Below, piece by piece: positions 1-6,256 of a DNA stretch of 11,978 nt. Source of the DNA: Methylothermaceae bacterium (GTDB taxonomy: Bacteria > Pseudomonadota > Gammaproteobacteria > Methylococcales > Methylothermaceae); contig JALVSV010000339.1 in assembly GCA_027024125.1 (NCBI GenBank), positions 1 to 11,978 on the forward strand, in the 5' to 3' direction. Made by a program: the position numbers and the translations under genes. The number at the start of each line of letters is the position of its first letter. The first letter of the stretch is position 1. Under the pieces are notes generated by a model, which did no database searches, was not told where the DNA came from, and saw nothing but the letters and a program-made list of their open reading frames with translations.

Positions 1-813
1 ATATTCCTGTTCAAAAGCCAACCCCCGTTCCCTGGCCATGCGAGCCATCCAGCCGAAGGCGACATCTGAAAGTCCTGAATCCTCGTAACCTCCCCCCACA
101 TTGGAATGGACTCCGGGGAACCACACCTGTTTGATTTCCTTGCATCCCTGCCAGGCACCCGACCAAATACTGGGTTTGAACGGTCCACGCCGTTCGTCAA
201 TGGCAAGGGCCTGATAAGCATAATCGATATTGTCAGCGGAAACGTCAAAGAAACCCACCCAGAGTTTTCTGGATATCGTTCCCAGCAAAGGCGTTGGCAC
301 GCCGAGAGCACCTACCGTGTCCCATACCCCCATAAAGTAAACGCTCGGGGTACGGCTTTCCTGTCTGGCTTTGGAAATGATCCCATCGACTTTCCGATAA
401 TCTTTATGGCTTGCCCGTTTGTCAGGATGGATTCGATACAATTCGTAGACCAGATCCAGCTCCCCAAGATCGATTTTCGTCAGAAGCCCTGCATAACGGA
501 TGAGCCCGCCCAAGGCCCTGACCGTGTAGGCACCACGACTGAAACCGAAACAATAGATCTGGTCCCCTGTCTCGTAATTGTTGGCGACAAACCTGTAAGC
601 CTGCTGAATATTTCTGGAAATACCGAAACCGGTAGCACCTGCCAGTAGTTTTTCGCCTGGTAATTCCCCACTACCCACACCCGCATCGTAGTACATGATC
701 TGGACATGACCCTGAGGATCCGAGGGCAACAGGGCTCTGAACATCTTCACTACATTGGTCTCGTCTCCCGGCTCATTCCAGGTACCATCGCAACAGACGA
801 TCAGTTTTTTCAT
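1..813 (-). CDS. DUF2235 alpha/beta hydrolase (Tle1-like phospholipase family), 3' end cut by window edge
   Basis: An open frame runs from an ATG at 813 to base 1 without a stop, giving 271 residues; the C-terminus lies outside the window. The start is supported by an AGGAGAG ribosome binding site at about 821-827. The protein opens with MKKLIVCCDGTWN, typical of DUF2235. It carries the lipase-type nucleophile motif GFSRGA (Ser92), the conserved VWDTVG (Asp165) and FPGVHSNVGGGY (His236), which together match the Ser-Asp-His triad of this family. DUF2235 includes the Tle1 type VI secretion phospholipases, but many members are stand-alone proteins of unknown substrate. No signal peptide or membrane segment is visible, and no secretion genes lie nearby, so an effector role is unsupported here. 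It follows ygfX on the same strand after a 160-nt gap with no clear terminator. The family call is firm; the substrate is unknown. Confidence 0.9.
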   Translation of the reverse strand, partial: MKKLIVCCDGTWNEPGDETNVVKMFRALLPSDPQGHVQIMYYDAGVGSGELPGEKLLAGATGFGISRNIQQAYRFVANNYETGDQIYCFGFSRGAYTVRALGGLIRYAGLLTKIDLGELDLVYELYRIHPDKRASHKDYRKVDGIISKARQESRTPSVYFMGVWDTVGALGVPTPLLGTISRKLWVGFFDVSADNIDYAYQALAIDERRGPFKPSIWSGAWQGCKEIKQVWFPGVHSNVGGGYEDSGLSDVAFGWMARMARERGLAFEQEY

Positions 814-973
814 GGTCAGCTCTCCTCTTGCGTTGTTGTTATGACTGCAGCCACTCCGGATAACGGGAAGACTGCTTCGCCACATCAACATAAAACGCAG
901 AGAAAGACAACAACAAGAATGATTGGCACTCATCGTATCCAATGGCACCGATCACCCAGCAGTCATACAGACT

Positions 974-1405
974 TCAGACCTTGACCACCCAGCGCAGCAC
1001 CACCTGCAAATGCCGGTAGTCCTCATGACAAAGACTGTCGCGCCAGACGGGAATGGCCATGAACCGGCCATTGTCCAGACGAAAATGAAGCAGGGTCACC
1101 CATCGTCCTGCCCGGGTGGAAGGCAGCAACCTCCCTTTCCATACCTGCCGTTTCGGGCCCACCAGTGTCCAGGTTTCCTGGCGATAAAGGATTTGACTCA
1201 GTCCCGGATGGCTGCTGAGCCGCCACGACATCAGCATCGTGGCACCCAGCCCCAGAGTCGCGGCAACAGCCAGCCAGACTGGCAACCCGCTCAACCATAG
1301 GGCTGTGATACCCGCTCCATGACAGGACAGTAGGAACCATTGCTCCAAACGCGAACCGCTCGGTACCAGAGACAGATTCAGGAATGCTTTCTCAGAGCTT
1401 CGCAT
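974..1405 (-). CDS. ygfX: YgfX/CptA-family membrane protein
   Basis: This 143-residue protein has two hydrophobic segments near the N-terminus (about 23-42 and 44-62). A soluble C-terminal half follows, containing LHFRLDNGR (106-114) and the IPVWRDSL region (118-125), which are hallmarks of the YgfX (CptA, DUF1434-like) family. In E. coli YgfX is encoded beside SdhE (YgfY/CptB) and was described as an inner-membrane toxin-like protein acting on MreB and FtsZ; a link to SdhE and respiration has also been considered. The ATG at 1405 overlaps the end of sdhE by 28 nt, so the two are surely co-translated; a GGAG lies just upstream of the ATG. It is the last gene of the sdh run. Family membership is well supported; the in vivo role (toxin or flavinylation-related) is open. 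Confidence 0.85.
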   Translation of the reverse strand: MRSSEKAFLNLSLVPSGSRLEQWFLLSCHGAGITALWLSGLPVWLAVAATLGLGATMLMSWRLSSHPGLSQILYRQETWTLVGPKRQVWKGRLLPSTRAGRWVTLLHFRLDNGRFMAIPVWRDSLCHEDYRHLQVVLRWVVKV

Positions 1406-1617
1406 AACTCCGCCAGTCTGGGATCAGGACAGAGCTGTTTTAAAATGAGCCAGTCCCAAAGCTGTGGATCTGGAAGTTCCAGCAACCTGGAGAATGTCTT
1501 CCTTTGGGTTTCAGTCGCAAGGGGATAGGCTTCCTGCAACCATCTTTCCAGCAGCACATCCAGCTCATGCATTCCACGGCGGCAGCGCCACCGCAGCCGG
1601 GCAACTTCACTGTCCAC
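1378..1617 (-). CDS. sdhE: FAD assembly factor SdhE (YgfY/CptB, SDHAF2 homologue)
   Basis: This 79-residue protein carries the RRGMHELD block with the diagnostic RGxxE motif (Arg14, Gly15, Glu18), then LLELPDPQLWDWL (45-57), as in E. coli SdhE and mitochondrial SDHAF2. SdhE promotes covalent attachment of FAD to the SdhA flavoprotein, acting in the cytoplasm. Its presence in the same transcription unit as sdhA, sdhB, sdhC and sdhD fits that role exactly; in E. coli the gene is instead away from sdh, next to ygfZ. The start is GTG at 1617, overlapping the anti-sigma gene by 11 nt. The only later Met (residue 16) would delete the RG motif, so GTG is preferred even though I see no strong ribosome binding site; coupled re-initiation is likely. 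Confidence 0.93.
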   Translation of the reverse strand: MDSEVARLRWRCRRGMHELDVLLERWLQEAYPLATETQRKTFSRLLELPDPQLWDWLILKQLCPDPRLAELCEALRKHS

Positions 1618-1855
1618 GTTGGAGCCGTTGTCGGATTCGCTGGCGAGCCTGGGACGAAAGCCTCACCTCTGACAACCAGGCTTCTGGATTCGAGAGTTTA
1701 CAAACTTCGTGCATCCATTGCAGCTGTCGTTCGTACCGCCGGCAACCTGTACAGAACCAGACGTGCAACCTAAGCAAAAGGCGCTCCTTGCCTGACAGAG
1801 GGGTATCGAGTTCCTTGGAAGCAAGCTCCATCGCCTCCCTGCAGGAAATCATCAT
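1607..1855 (-). CDS. Small zinc-finger (zf-HC2/ZAS-type) putative anti-sigma factor
   Basis: This protein of about 82 residues has the ZAS signature: Cys5 near the N-terminus and His31-x3-Cys35-x2-Cys38 (HVWFCTGC). The helical segment between them (LASKELDTPLSGKERLLLRL) is also typical of zf-HC2 proteins that bind ECF sigma factors. There is no membrane segment, so it would be a soluble, probably zinc- or redox-responsive, anti-sigma factor rather than a MucA/RseA-like one. Two adjacent ATGs are possible, at 1855 (ATGA overlap with the sigma stop) and 1852; a GGGGAGGA ribosome binding site at about 1863-1870 serves either. Being immediately downstream of and overlapping the ECF sigma gene supports a partner relation. 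The sigma-binding function is inferred from the family and context. Confidence 0.8.
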   Translation of the reverse strand: MMISCREAMELASKELDTPLSGKERLLLRLHVWFCTGCRRYERQLQWMHEVCKLSNPEAWLSEVRLSSQARQRIRQRLQRGQ

Positions 1856-2418
1856 CTTCCTTCCTCCCCAACCATGCCGAAACCCGACCGTTCGAGACAT
1901 TGACGCAATTGAAAACGCATTCGCGACAACATCACCCACACATTGTTGGTCGAGGAAGCCGGCAAGAGCTTACGGATCTGCTCCGCACTCAACCCATCCA
2001 CCTCGCGCAGATAGAACAAATGACGAAAACGTGGCGGCAGATGCCCGACGCAGATTTTCAGCGCCTGCTTCAATTGGTCCATATCATGACTTCGCTGTGG
2101 ATCCAGGAATGCTCCTGGGGGGTGGCGCCAATGACCCCGGTCATCGAACCAGCGATCCAGGTCCAGATCCAATGCCTCCAGAGAGATTTCACTCCGCTTG
2201 CGGAAATGGTCGACGATCTTGTGTCTGAGGATACCCACTAGCCAGGTGCTCTCGCTGGAGGATCCGCAATAACCCTCCCTTCCCTTCCAGGCGGCCAGCA
2301 AGGTCTCCTGTACCAGGTCTTCTGCCAAAGCCTCGTCTCCCACTCTGGCCAAGGCAAACCGAAACAACAGATCGCCATGACGATCGAGCCAGTGCAGCGG
2401 ATCGAGCTCTCGGGTCAT
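1852..2418 (-). CDS. ECF-type sigma-70 family RNA polymerase sigma factor
   Basis: This 188-residue protein has sigma region 2 at about residues 10-76 ([13 protein letters not shown], then [17 protein letters not shown]). Region 4 is at about 120-176 ([18 protein letters not shown], then [19 protein letters not shown]). The linker includes [12 protein letters not shown] (90-101). This linker and the NNVWVML helix recall, from memory, the TIGR02943-type ECF group rather than RpoE/AlgU. It would direct RNA polymerase to a small regulon. The frame is open upstream to 2517, but the Met at 2418 is chosen: it makes a 4-nt ATGA overlap with the sdhB stop, and the extra upstream residues merely read through sdhB in another frame. 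The gene is thus translationally coupled to sdhB upstream and to the zinc-finger gene downstream. No autoregulatory promoter was recognised. Confidence 0.92.
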   Translation of the reverse strand: MTRELDPLHWLDRHGDLLFRFALARVGDEALAEDLVQETLLAAWKGREGYCGSSSESTWLVGILRHKIVDHFRKRSEISLEALDLDLDRWFDDRGHWRHPPGAFLDPQRSHDMDQLKQALKICVGHLPPRFRHLFYLREVDGLSAEQIRKLLPASSTNNVWVMLSRMRFQLRQCLERSGFGMVGEEGR

Positions 2419-3197
2419 TCCTGCCGTAATGCCAGCAATTTCTTGATCTCGGCAATCGCCTTGGCTGGATTCAACCCCTTGGGGCAGGTGTCGGTGCAAT
2501 TCATGATGGTGTGGCAACGATAGAGCTTGAAAGGATCCTCCAACGCATCCAGGCGCTCTCCAGTGGCCTCGTCACGGCTGTCGGCAATCCAGCGGTAGGC
2601 CTGCAGCAGCGTCGCAGGCCCTAAATATCGGTCACTATTCCACCAATAACTGGGACATGCAGTGGAACAGCAGGCGCAGAGGATACAGTCATAGAGATCG
2701 TCGAGGAGCGCTCGTTCCTCCGGGCTTTGCAGACGCTCACGGTCGGAAGGGGCAGGGGTCAGGGTCTTGAGCCAGGGCTGGATAGAAGCGTATTGGGCAT
2801 AGAACAGGGTCATGTCGGTAACCAGGTCCTTGAGGACACTTTGATGGGGCAACGGATGAATGGTGAGCGTGTCACCATAGTCCTCAATGGCCTTGGTGCA
2901 GGCCAGAGCATTTCTGCCATTGATGTTCATGGCACAGGAACCGCACACACCCTCCCGGCAGGAACGGCGAAAGGTCAGTGACGGATCGATTTGGTTCTTG
3001 ATTCTGATCAGGGCATCCAACACCATCGCACCACACTGTTCCCGATCGATCAGGAACGTATCGAGACGTGGATTGTCGTGATCCTCCGGATCCCACCGAT
3101 ACACCCGGACGGTCAACAGGCGTTTCGCATCCTGAGGCGCAGGCCAGGTCTTGCCTGGTTTGATCCGGGAATGAGGCGGTAGGTTGAACTGCACCAT
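2415..3197 (-). CDS. sdhB: Succinate dehydrogenase iron-sulfur subunit
   Basis: This 260-residue protein carries electrons from FADH2 on SdhA to quinone at the membrane anchor of complex II. All cluster ligands are visible. The N-terminal ferredoxin domain has Cys80, Cys85, Cys88 and Cys100 for [2Fe-2S] ([22 protein letters not shown] region). The C-terminal domain has [16 protein letters not shown] (171-186) for [4Fe-4S] and [17 protein letters not shown] (228-244) for the remaining clusters. The length is slightly above E. coli SdhB because of a longer N-terminus. The ATG at 3197 follows the sdhA stop after a single base, and the stop overlaps the sigma factor start (ATGA). No key residue is missing. 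The identification is unambiguous. Confidence 0.98.
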   Translation of the reverse strand: MVQFNLPPHSRIKPGKTWPAPQDAKRLLTVRVYRWDPEDHDNPRLDTFLIDREQCGAMVLDALIRIKNQIDPSLTFRRSCREGVCGSCAMNINGRNALACTKAIEDYGDTLTIHPLPHQSVLKDLVTDMTLFYAQYASIQPWLKTLTPAPSDRERLQSPEERALLDDLYDCILCACCSTACPSYWWNSDRYLGPATLLQAYRWIADSRDEATGERLDALEDPFKLYRCHTIMNCTDTCPKGLNPAKAIAEIKKLLALRQE

Positions 3198-3198
3198 A

Positions 3199-4992
3199 TC
3201 AATACACTCTTGGCTTGGGCGGAATGGGTTCGACTTCCTGGGTCATGGGCTTCATATGTACCGGACGATAGGCGAACCTGATCGGCTTTTCAGGGTCGAG
3301 CCAGATCAGGGTATGTTTGAGCCAGTTGTCATCGTCCCGTTCGGGATAATCCTCCCTGGCATGAGCACCACGGCTTTCGGTGCGATTGCCCGCCGCAGCG
3401 ATGGTTGCCAATGCCTGGGGTAACAGGTTGGAAAGTTCCAGCGCTTCGACCAGATCGGTATTCCAGATCAGGGAATGATCTGCAAGGCCGATCTCAGAGA
3501 AAGAACCTGCGATCTCTTCGAGCTCGGTCAGACCTTCGGCCAATACCTCGCCCGTTCTAAACACCGCAGCGTGATTTTGCATACAGCGTTGCATGCGATT
3601 CCTGACTTCGGCCACCTTCACGGTGCCTCGGGCAAAGCGAATCTTATCGAACCGTTCCAACAAAGGATCAAGGATGTCGTCCGGCAAAGGCCTGTGGGGA
3701 CGCCGGGGTTTGACCATCTCGGCGCATCTGATTGCAGCGGCCCGGCCGAACACCACGATATCCAGCAATGAATTGGAACCCAGGCGATTGGCACCGTGAA
3801 CCGAGACACAGGCCGTTTCGCCAATCGCCATCAACCCAGGAACCGTCGTTTCCGGATCTTCATTCTTAAGGGTGACCACCTCACCGTCAATGTTGGTGGG
3901 GATGCCACCCATATTGTAATGGGCCGTCGGAATGACCGGAATCGGCTCCTTGGTCACGTCCACTCCGGCAAAGATTCTGGAAGTCTCGGCAATCCCTGGC
4001 AGGCGTTCGTGGATGATCCTGGGATCCAGATGCTCAAGATGCAGCAACAGGTGGTCTTTGTGAGGGCCCACCCCCCTGCCCTCACGGATCTCAATGGTCA
4101 TCGCCCGGCTGACCACGTCTCTGGAGGCCAGATCCTTGGCGTGGGGGGCATATCGGGGCATGAACCTTTCACCCTCGGAATTGGTGAGATAGCCGCCTTC
4201 ACCCCGAACACCTTCCGTGATCAGGCAACCAACCCCATAGATCCCGGTCGGGTGAAACTGCACAAACTCCATGTCTTGAAGCGGCAGCCCTGCACGCAGC
4301 ACCATCGCATTCCCATCCCCGGTACAGGTGTGAGCCGAGGTGCAAGAAAAATAGGTACGCCCGTAACCTCCGGTGGCAAGCAAAGTCATATGGGCACGAA
4401 ACAGGTGCAGGCTTCCATCTTCCAGGCACCAGGCGAGCACACCCCGGCAAACGCCCTTGTCATCCATGATCAGGTCGAGAGCGAAGTATTCGATGAAAAA
4501 TTCGGCCTGGTGTTTGATCGATTGCTGGTACAAGGTATGGAGAATCGCATGACCGGTCTTATCGGCAGCGGCACAGGTTCGTTTCGCCTCACCTTCACCA
4601 TATCTTGTCGTCATGCCTCCGAAGGCACGTTGATAGATCTTGCCTTCAGGGGTGCGGGAAAATGGAACCCCATAATGCTCCAGCTCGATGATGGCCGGGA
4701 TGGCTTCGCGGCACATATATTCAATGGCATCCTGATCTCCAAGCCAGTCCGACCCTTTGACGGTATCGTACATATGCCAGCGCCAGTCATCCTCACCCAT
4801 ATTCCCCAACGCAGCACTGATCCCCCCCTGCGCCGCAACGGTATGGCTTCGCGTGGGAAAAACCTTGGTAATACAGGCGGTCTTCAGCCCCCGGGCGGCC
4901 ATCCCTAAGGTAGCCCGGAGCCCTGCCCCCCCGGCTCCTACGACAATGGTGTCATAGGTGTGTGTGGTGATCTGATAGGCTCGTGTATTCAA
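3199..4992 (-). CDS. sdhA: Succinate dehydrogenase flavoprotein subunit
   Basis: This 597-residue protein oxidises succinate to fumarate on a covalently bound FAD. The Rossmann motif VVGAGGAG lies at 17-24. His50 in [12 protein letters not shown] is the covalent FAD site (His45 in E. coli). Also present are [19 protein letters not shown], the catalytic-Arg segment [21 protein letters not shown] and [16 protein letters not shown]. The C-terminus ends in the usual RPVH...PRVY region. The start is a TTG at 4992: an in-frame TAA lies eight codons further upstream (at 5014-5016), there is no ATG or GTG between that stop and the FAD-binding motif, and the leader shows no convincing ribosome binding site. 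This is odd for a highly expressed subunit. A 60-nt hairpin ends only 27 nt before the TTG, and 488 nt separate the gene from sdhD. Confidence 0.97.
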   Translation of the reverse strand: MNTRAYQITTHTYDTIVVGAGGAGLRATLGMAARGLKTACITKVFPTRSHTVAAQGGISAALGNMGEDDWRWHMYDTVKGSDWLGDQDAIEYMCREAIPAIIELEHYGVPFSRTPEGKIYQRAFGGMTTRYGEGEAKRTCAAADKTGHAILHTLYQQSIKHQAEFFIEYFALDLIMDDKGVCRGVLAWCLEDGSLHLFRAHMTLLATGGYGRTYFSCTSAHTCTGDGNAMVLRAGLPLQDMEFVQFHPTGIYGVGCLITEGVRGEGGYLTNSEGERFMPRYAPHAKDLASRDVVSRAMTIEIREGRGVGPHKDHLLLHLEHLDPRIIHERLPGIAETSRIFAGVDVTKEPIPVIPTAHYNMGGIPTNIDGEVVTLKNEDPETTVPGLMAIGETACVSVHGANRLGSNSLLDIVVFGRAAAIRCAEMVKPRRPHRPLPDDILDPLLERFDKIRFARGTVKVAEVRNRMQRCMQNHAAVFRTGEVLAEGLTELEEIAGSFSEIGLADHSLIWNTDLVEALELSNLLPQALATIAAAGNRTESRGAHAREDYPERDDDNWLKHTLIWLDPEKPIRFAYRPVHMKPMTQEVEPIPPKPRVY

Positions 4993-5019
4993 TCTGATTA
5001 CCGTGAAAGTTTATTGATT

Positions 5020-5079
5020 CACCACAGAGACGCAGAGTGCGGAGAGAGAAAACTCCGCGTTATCTGCGTCTCTGCGGTG
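5020..5079 (-). repeat. 60-nt two-tier inverted repeat upstream of sdhA
   Basis: Outer arms of 16 nt (5020-5035 and 5064-5079) pair with one exception. On the plus strand that exception is an A/C mismatch, but in minus-strand RNA it is a G-U pair. A short 3/5-nt internal loop follows, then a perfect 6-bp stem (5039-5044 with 5053-5058) and an 8-nt loop. No T-run follows on the minus strand, so it is not an intrinsic terminator. The sequence theme (CAGAGACGCAGAG) resembles intergenic repeats that I recall as common in environmental bacterial genomes; I have no name for the family. It ends 27 nt before the TTG of sdhA. Confidence 0.8.
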
Positions 5080-5163
5080 AGAAATCGATTCCAACAGGCC
5101 TGTGTCTTTCATGTTTCGGGGTGTTGGTTAGACCAGCATGAGCGTGATCGTGAAATATTGTGG

Positions 5164-5268
5164 GAGGAAGCAGGGCATTGGTTTTCGGAGCGCTGTAAAT
5201 CCGTCCATGGAAGCTCGGACATGGCCGTCCAGGCCATGTACGCCCTCAAACCAATACCCTGCTTCCTC
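5164..5268 (-). repeat. 105-nt nested palindromic repeat element
   Basis: The outer arms 5164-5184 and 5248-5268 are inverted copies of 21 nt with 20 matches; the one difference becomes a G-U pair in minus-strand RNA. Inside lies a perfect 8-bp stem with a 5-nt loop (ACATGGCC at 5219-5226, GGCCATGT at 5232-5239). The core reading GCGCTGTAAATCCGTCCATGG (5190-5210) is of a kind I recall as a widespread noncoding repeat in Gammaproteobacteria; this is from memory and unverified. Translations through it give no recognisable protein. Confidence 0.75.
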
Positions 5269-5340
5269 GGTGGTCCTTTCATACCTCGGAGTGAGATCGG
5301 GGTCTTCATGAGTGTTACCGTGAATTACGTTTTTTATCTT

Positions 5341-5375
5341 TGAAAAAGCAGAGGGCAAAGACTCCTGCCTTTTTA
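5341..5375 (-). terminator. Weak terminator-like hairpin inside the sdh operon
   Basis: On the minus strand an A-run and a GGCAGGAG arm are followed by an 8-nt loop, a CTCTGC arm and then TTTTT. The stem is short and needs bulged Gs, so termination would be partial at best. It lies about 105 nt downstream of sdhD and would attenuate transcription into sdhA, sdhB and the distal genes if active. Because the A-run also pairs with the T-run, the element is nearly symmetric. Function is inferred from shape only. Confidence 0.3.
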
Positions 5376-5440
5376 CTTCCATGCCTATACATGGTGAGAT
5401 GCGGTTCGGTGACCTTCTTCTATCGGGATGATGAAGCATC

Positions 5441-5462
5441 TCTGCCTGCTCGGTCAGGCAGA
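5441..5462 (-). repeat. Short perfect hairpin just after sdhD
   Basis: TCTGCCTG (5441-5448) and CAGGCAGA (5455-5462) form a perfect 8-bp stem with a 6-nt loop, starting 18 nt beyond the sdhD stop codon. No T-run follows on the minus strand. It could mark or protect the 3' end of an sdhC-sdhD message, but that is inference. Confidence 0.55.
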
Positions 5463-5480
5463 ATCCCTGCTAAAAATCAT

Positions 5481-5861
5481 TCAACCATTCGCGATAATTC
5501 TAACGATGGACGCAAAAGCCAACAACAGCAGAAAGAGCAGTCCCAACCAGATGACTATCAGGGAACAGACCCGTGCCGCAGTGTGATGGACGTAATCGAC
5601 AATGACTTCTTTGAGCCCCAACTGAGCGTGATAACAGGCCGCGCAGACATAGGCCAACAAAAAGGTGCTGTTCCAGGGGTGGGCAACCCAGGTACTCATA
5701 GCCGTGTGATCCAAAGCAACCAGACGATTCAGGAACCAAATCATCCACAGGCTGAGGGGGATCAATGCAATTGCCGTCAGTCGCTGCATCCACCAGTGGC
5801 CTGAACCGGTGTGAGCCGAACCCAGGCCAATCGCCTTACCCAGAGCGGTGCGAAATTCCAT
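5481..5861 (-). CDS. sdhD: Succinate dehydrogenase membrane anchor subunit SdhD
   Basis: This 126-residue anchor has three hydrophobic segments (about 27-48, 62-84 and 95-122). It opens with RTALGKAIGLGSAHTGSGHWW, typical of SdhD. The heme-b and quinone region reads YHAQLGLKEVIVDYVHH: His78 aligns with the E. coli heme ligand His71, and Asp89-Tyr90 with Asp82-Tyr83 at the quinone site. With SdhC it anchors complex II in the inner membrane and reduces ubiquinone. I prefer the Met at 5861, which has a GGAG nine nt upstream. An ATG at 5876, directly abutting the sdhC stop, would add five residues and has no ribosome binding site. The downstream gap to sdhA is unusually long. Confidence 0.93.
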   Translation of the reverse strand: MEFRTALGKAIGLGSAHTGSGHWWMQRLTAIALIPLSLWMIWFLNRLVALDHTAMSTWVAHPWNSTFLLAYVCAACYHAQLGLKEVIVDYVHHTAARVCSLIVIWLGLLFLLLLAFASIVRIIANG

Positions 5862-5876
5862 GCCTTCAGGCTCCAT

Positions 5877-6254
5877 CTAAAGTATGGTCCAGGAAAAGAG
5901 TGTCAGGATCAGGGCTGATGATAGCTCCCACAGACTATGGCGGGTCAAGGTGACACGGTCGAATCCGCAGGCGGTGTCCCAGATCAGATGGCGAATGCCA
6001 TGACAAAAGTGCAAAAACAAGGCAAACAGCCAGAGCAACAGCAACGTCTGCCCCAGTACATGGTTGAAAAATGAATGAATCATGGCATAGGCCTGCCCAT
6101 TACCCGCAATGGCCAACACAATGCCAACCAGGCAGATCAGGCCCAAACTCAGTATCACGCCAGTCATGCGGTGAGTAATGGACAGCAACGCTGTCAACGG
6201 CAGGCGATAGATTTGCAGGTGGGGAGAGAGTGGATGCATTCGACCGGAAGCCAT
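5877..6254 (-). CDS. sdhC: Succinate dehydrogenase cytochrome b556 subunit SdhC
   Basis: This 125-residue protein has three hydrophobic segments (about 31-50, 66-84 and 105-123). The N-terminus carries RPLSPHLQIYRL-like residues (here MHPLSPHLQIYRLPL) and SITHRMTGVI. Ser25, His28 and Arg29 correspond to the quinone-site residues of E. coli SdhC. The block HFCHGIRHLIWD (82-93) is the family signature, and His82 aligns with the heme-b ligand His84. The ATG at 6254 is chosen because it lies two bases after the stop of the upstream small gene, which suggests termination-reinitiation; there is no separate ribosome binding site. A TTG at 6290 would also be in frame but would overlap the conserved end of the upstream gene. 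Confidence 0.95.
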   Translation of the reverse strand: MASGRMHPLSPHLQIYRLPLTALLSITHRMTGVILSLGLICLVGIVLAIAGNGQAYAMIHSFFNHVLGQTLLLLWLFALFLHFCHGIRHLIWDTACGFDRVTLTRHSLWELSSALILTLFSWTIL

Positions 6255-6256
6255 GA

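Larger units (their letters stand above)
4993..5480. other. Long sdhD-sdhA intergenic region packed with palindromes
   Basis: In most proteobacterial sdh operons sdhD and sdhA overlap or nearly touch; here 488 bases separate them and I see no credible gene. The gap holds, from the sdhD side: a perfect 8-bp hairpin (5441-5462), a terminator-like hairpin with a T-run (5341-5375), a 105-nt nested palindrome (5164-5268), and a 60-nt two-tier hairpin (5020-5079). A 10-bp direct repeat, TTACCGTGAA, occurs at 4998-5007 and 5315-5324 and brackets the two large palindromes. No clear promoter for sdhA was found. The layout suggests inserted intergenic repeat elements; a role in processing or differential expression is inference. 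Confidence 0.75.

Noticed and set aside
106..648. Plus-strand open frame opposite the DUF2235 gene
   Set aside because: The minus strand encodes a clear hydrolase with catalytic motifs over the same bases.
974..1617. SdhE-YgfX as a toxin-antitoxin system
   Set aside because: The CptB/CptA description exists, but location in the sdh operon and the RGxxE motif make FAD assembly the better-supported role for SdhE. A toxin role for YgfX cannot be judged from sequence.
1464..2228. Plus-strand open frame (254 codons) opposite sdhE, the zinc-finger gene and the sigma gene
   Set aside because: It runs antisense across three well-supported coupled genes and shows no domain; low-complexity composition.
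3796..4908. Long plus-strand open frame (370 codons) opposite sdhA
   Set aside because: It is antisense to the highly conserved sdhA, and its translation is rich in Arg, Pro and His with no recognisable domain. It is a codon-bias shadow.
5020..5079. Intrinsic terminator for sdhD
   Set aside because: The stem is strong but is followed on the minus strand by AATCAATAAAC, not a T-run.
5020..5268. CRISPR array
   Set aside because: The repeats are inverted, of different sequence and not regularly spaced; no cas genes are present.
5128..5439. Minus-strand 103-codon frame in the sdhD-sdhA gap
   Set aside because: It reads through the palindromic repeat and has no domain or ribosome binding site; frames in both directions through the repeat give similar short peptides, as expected for an inverted repeat.
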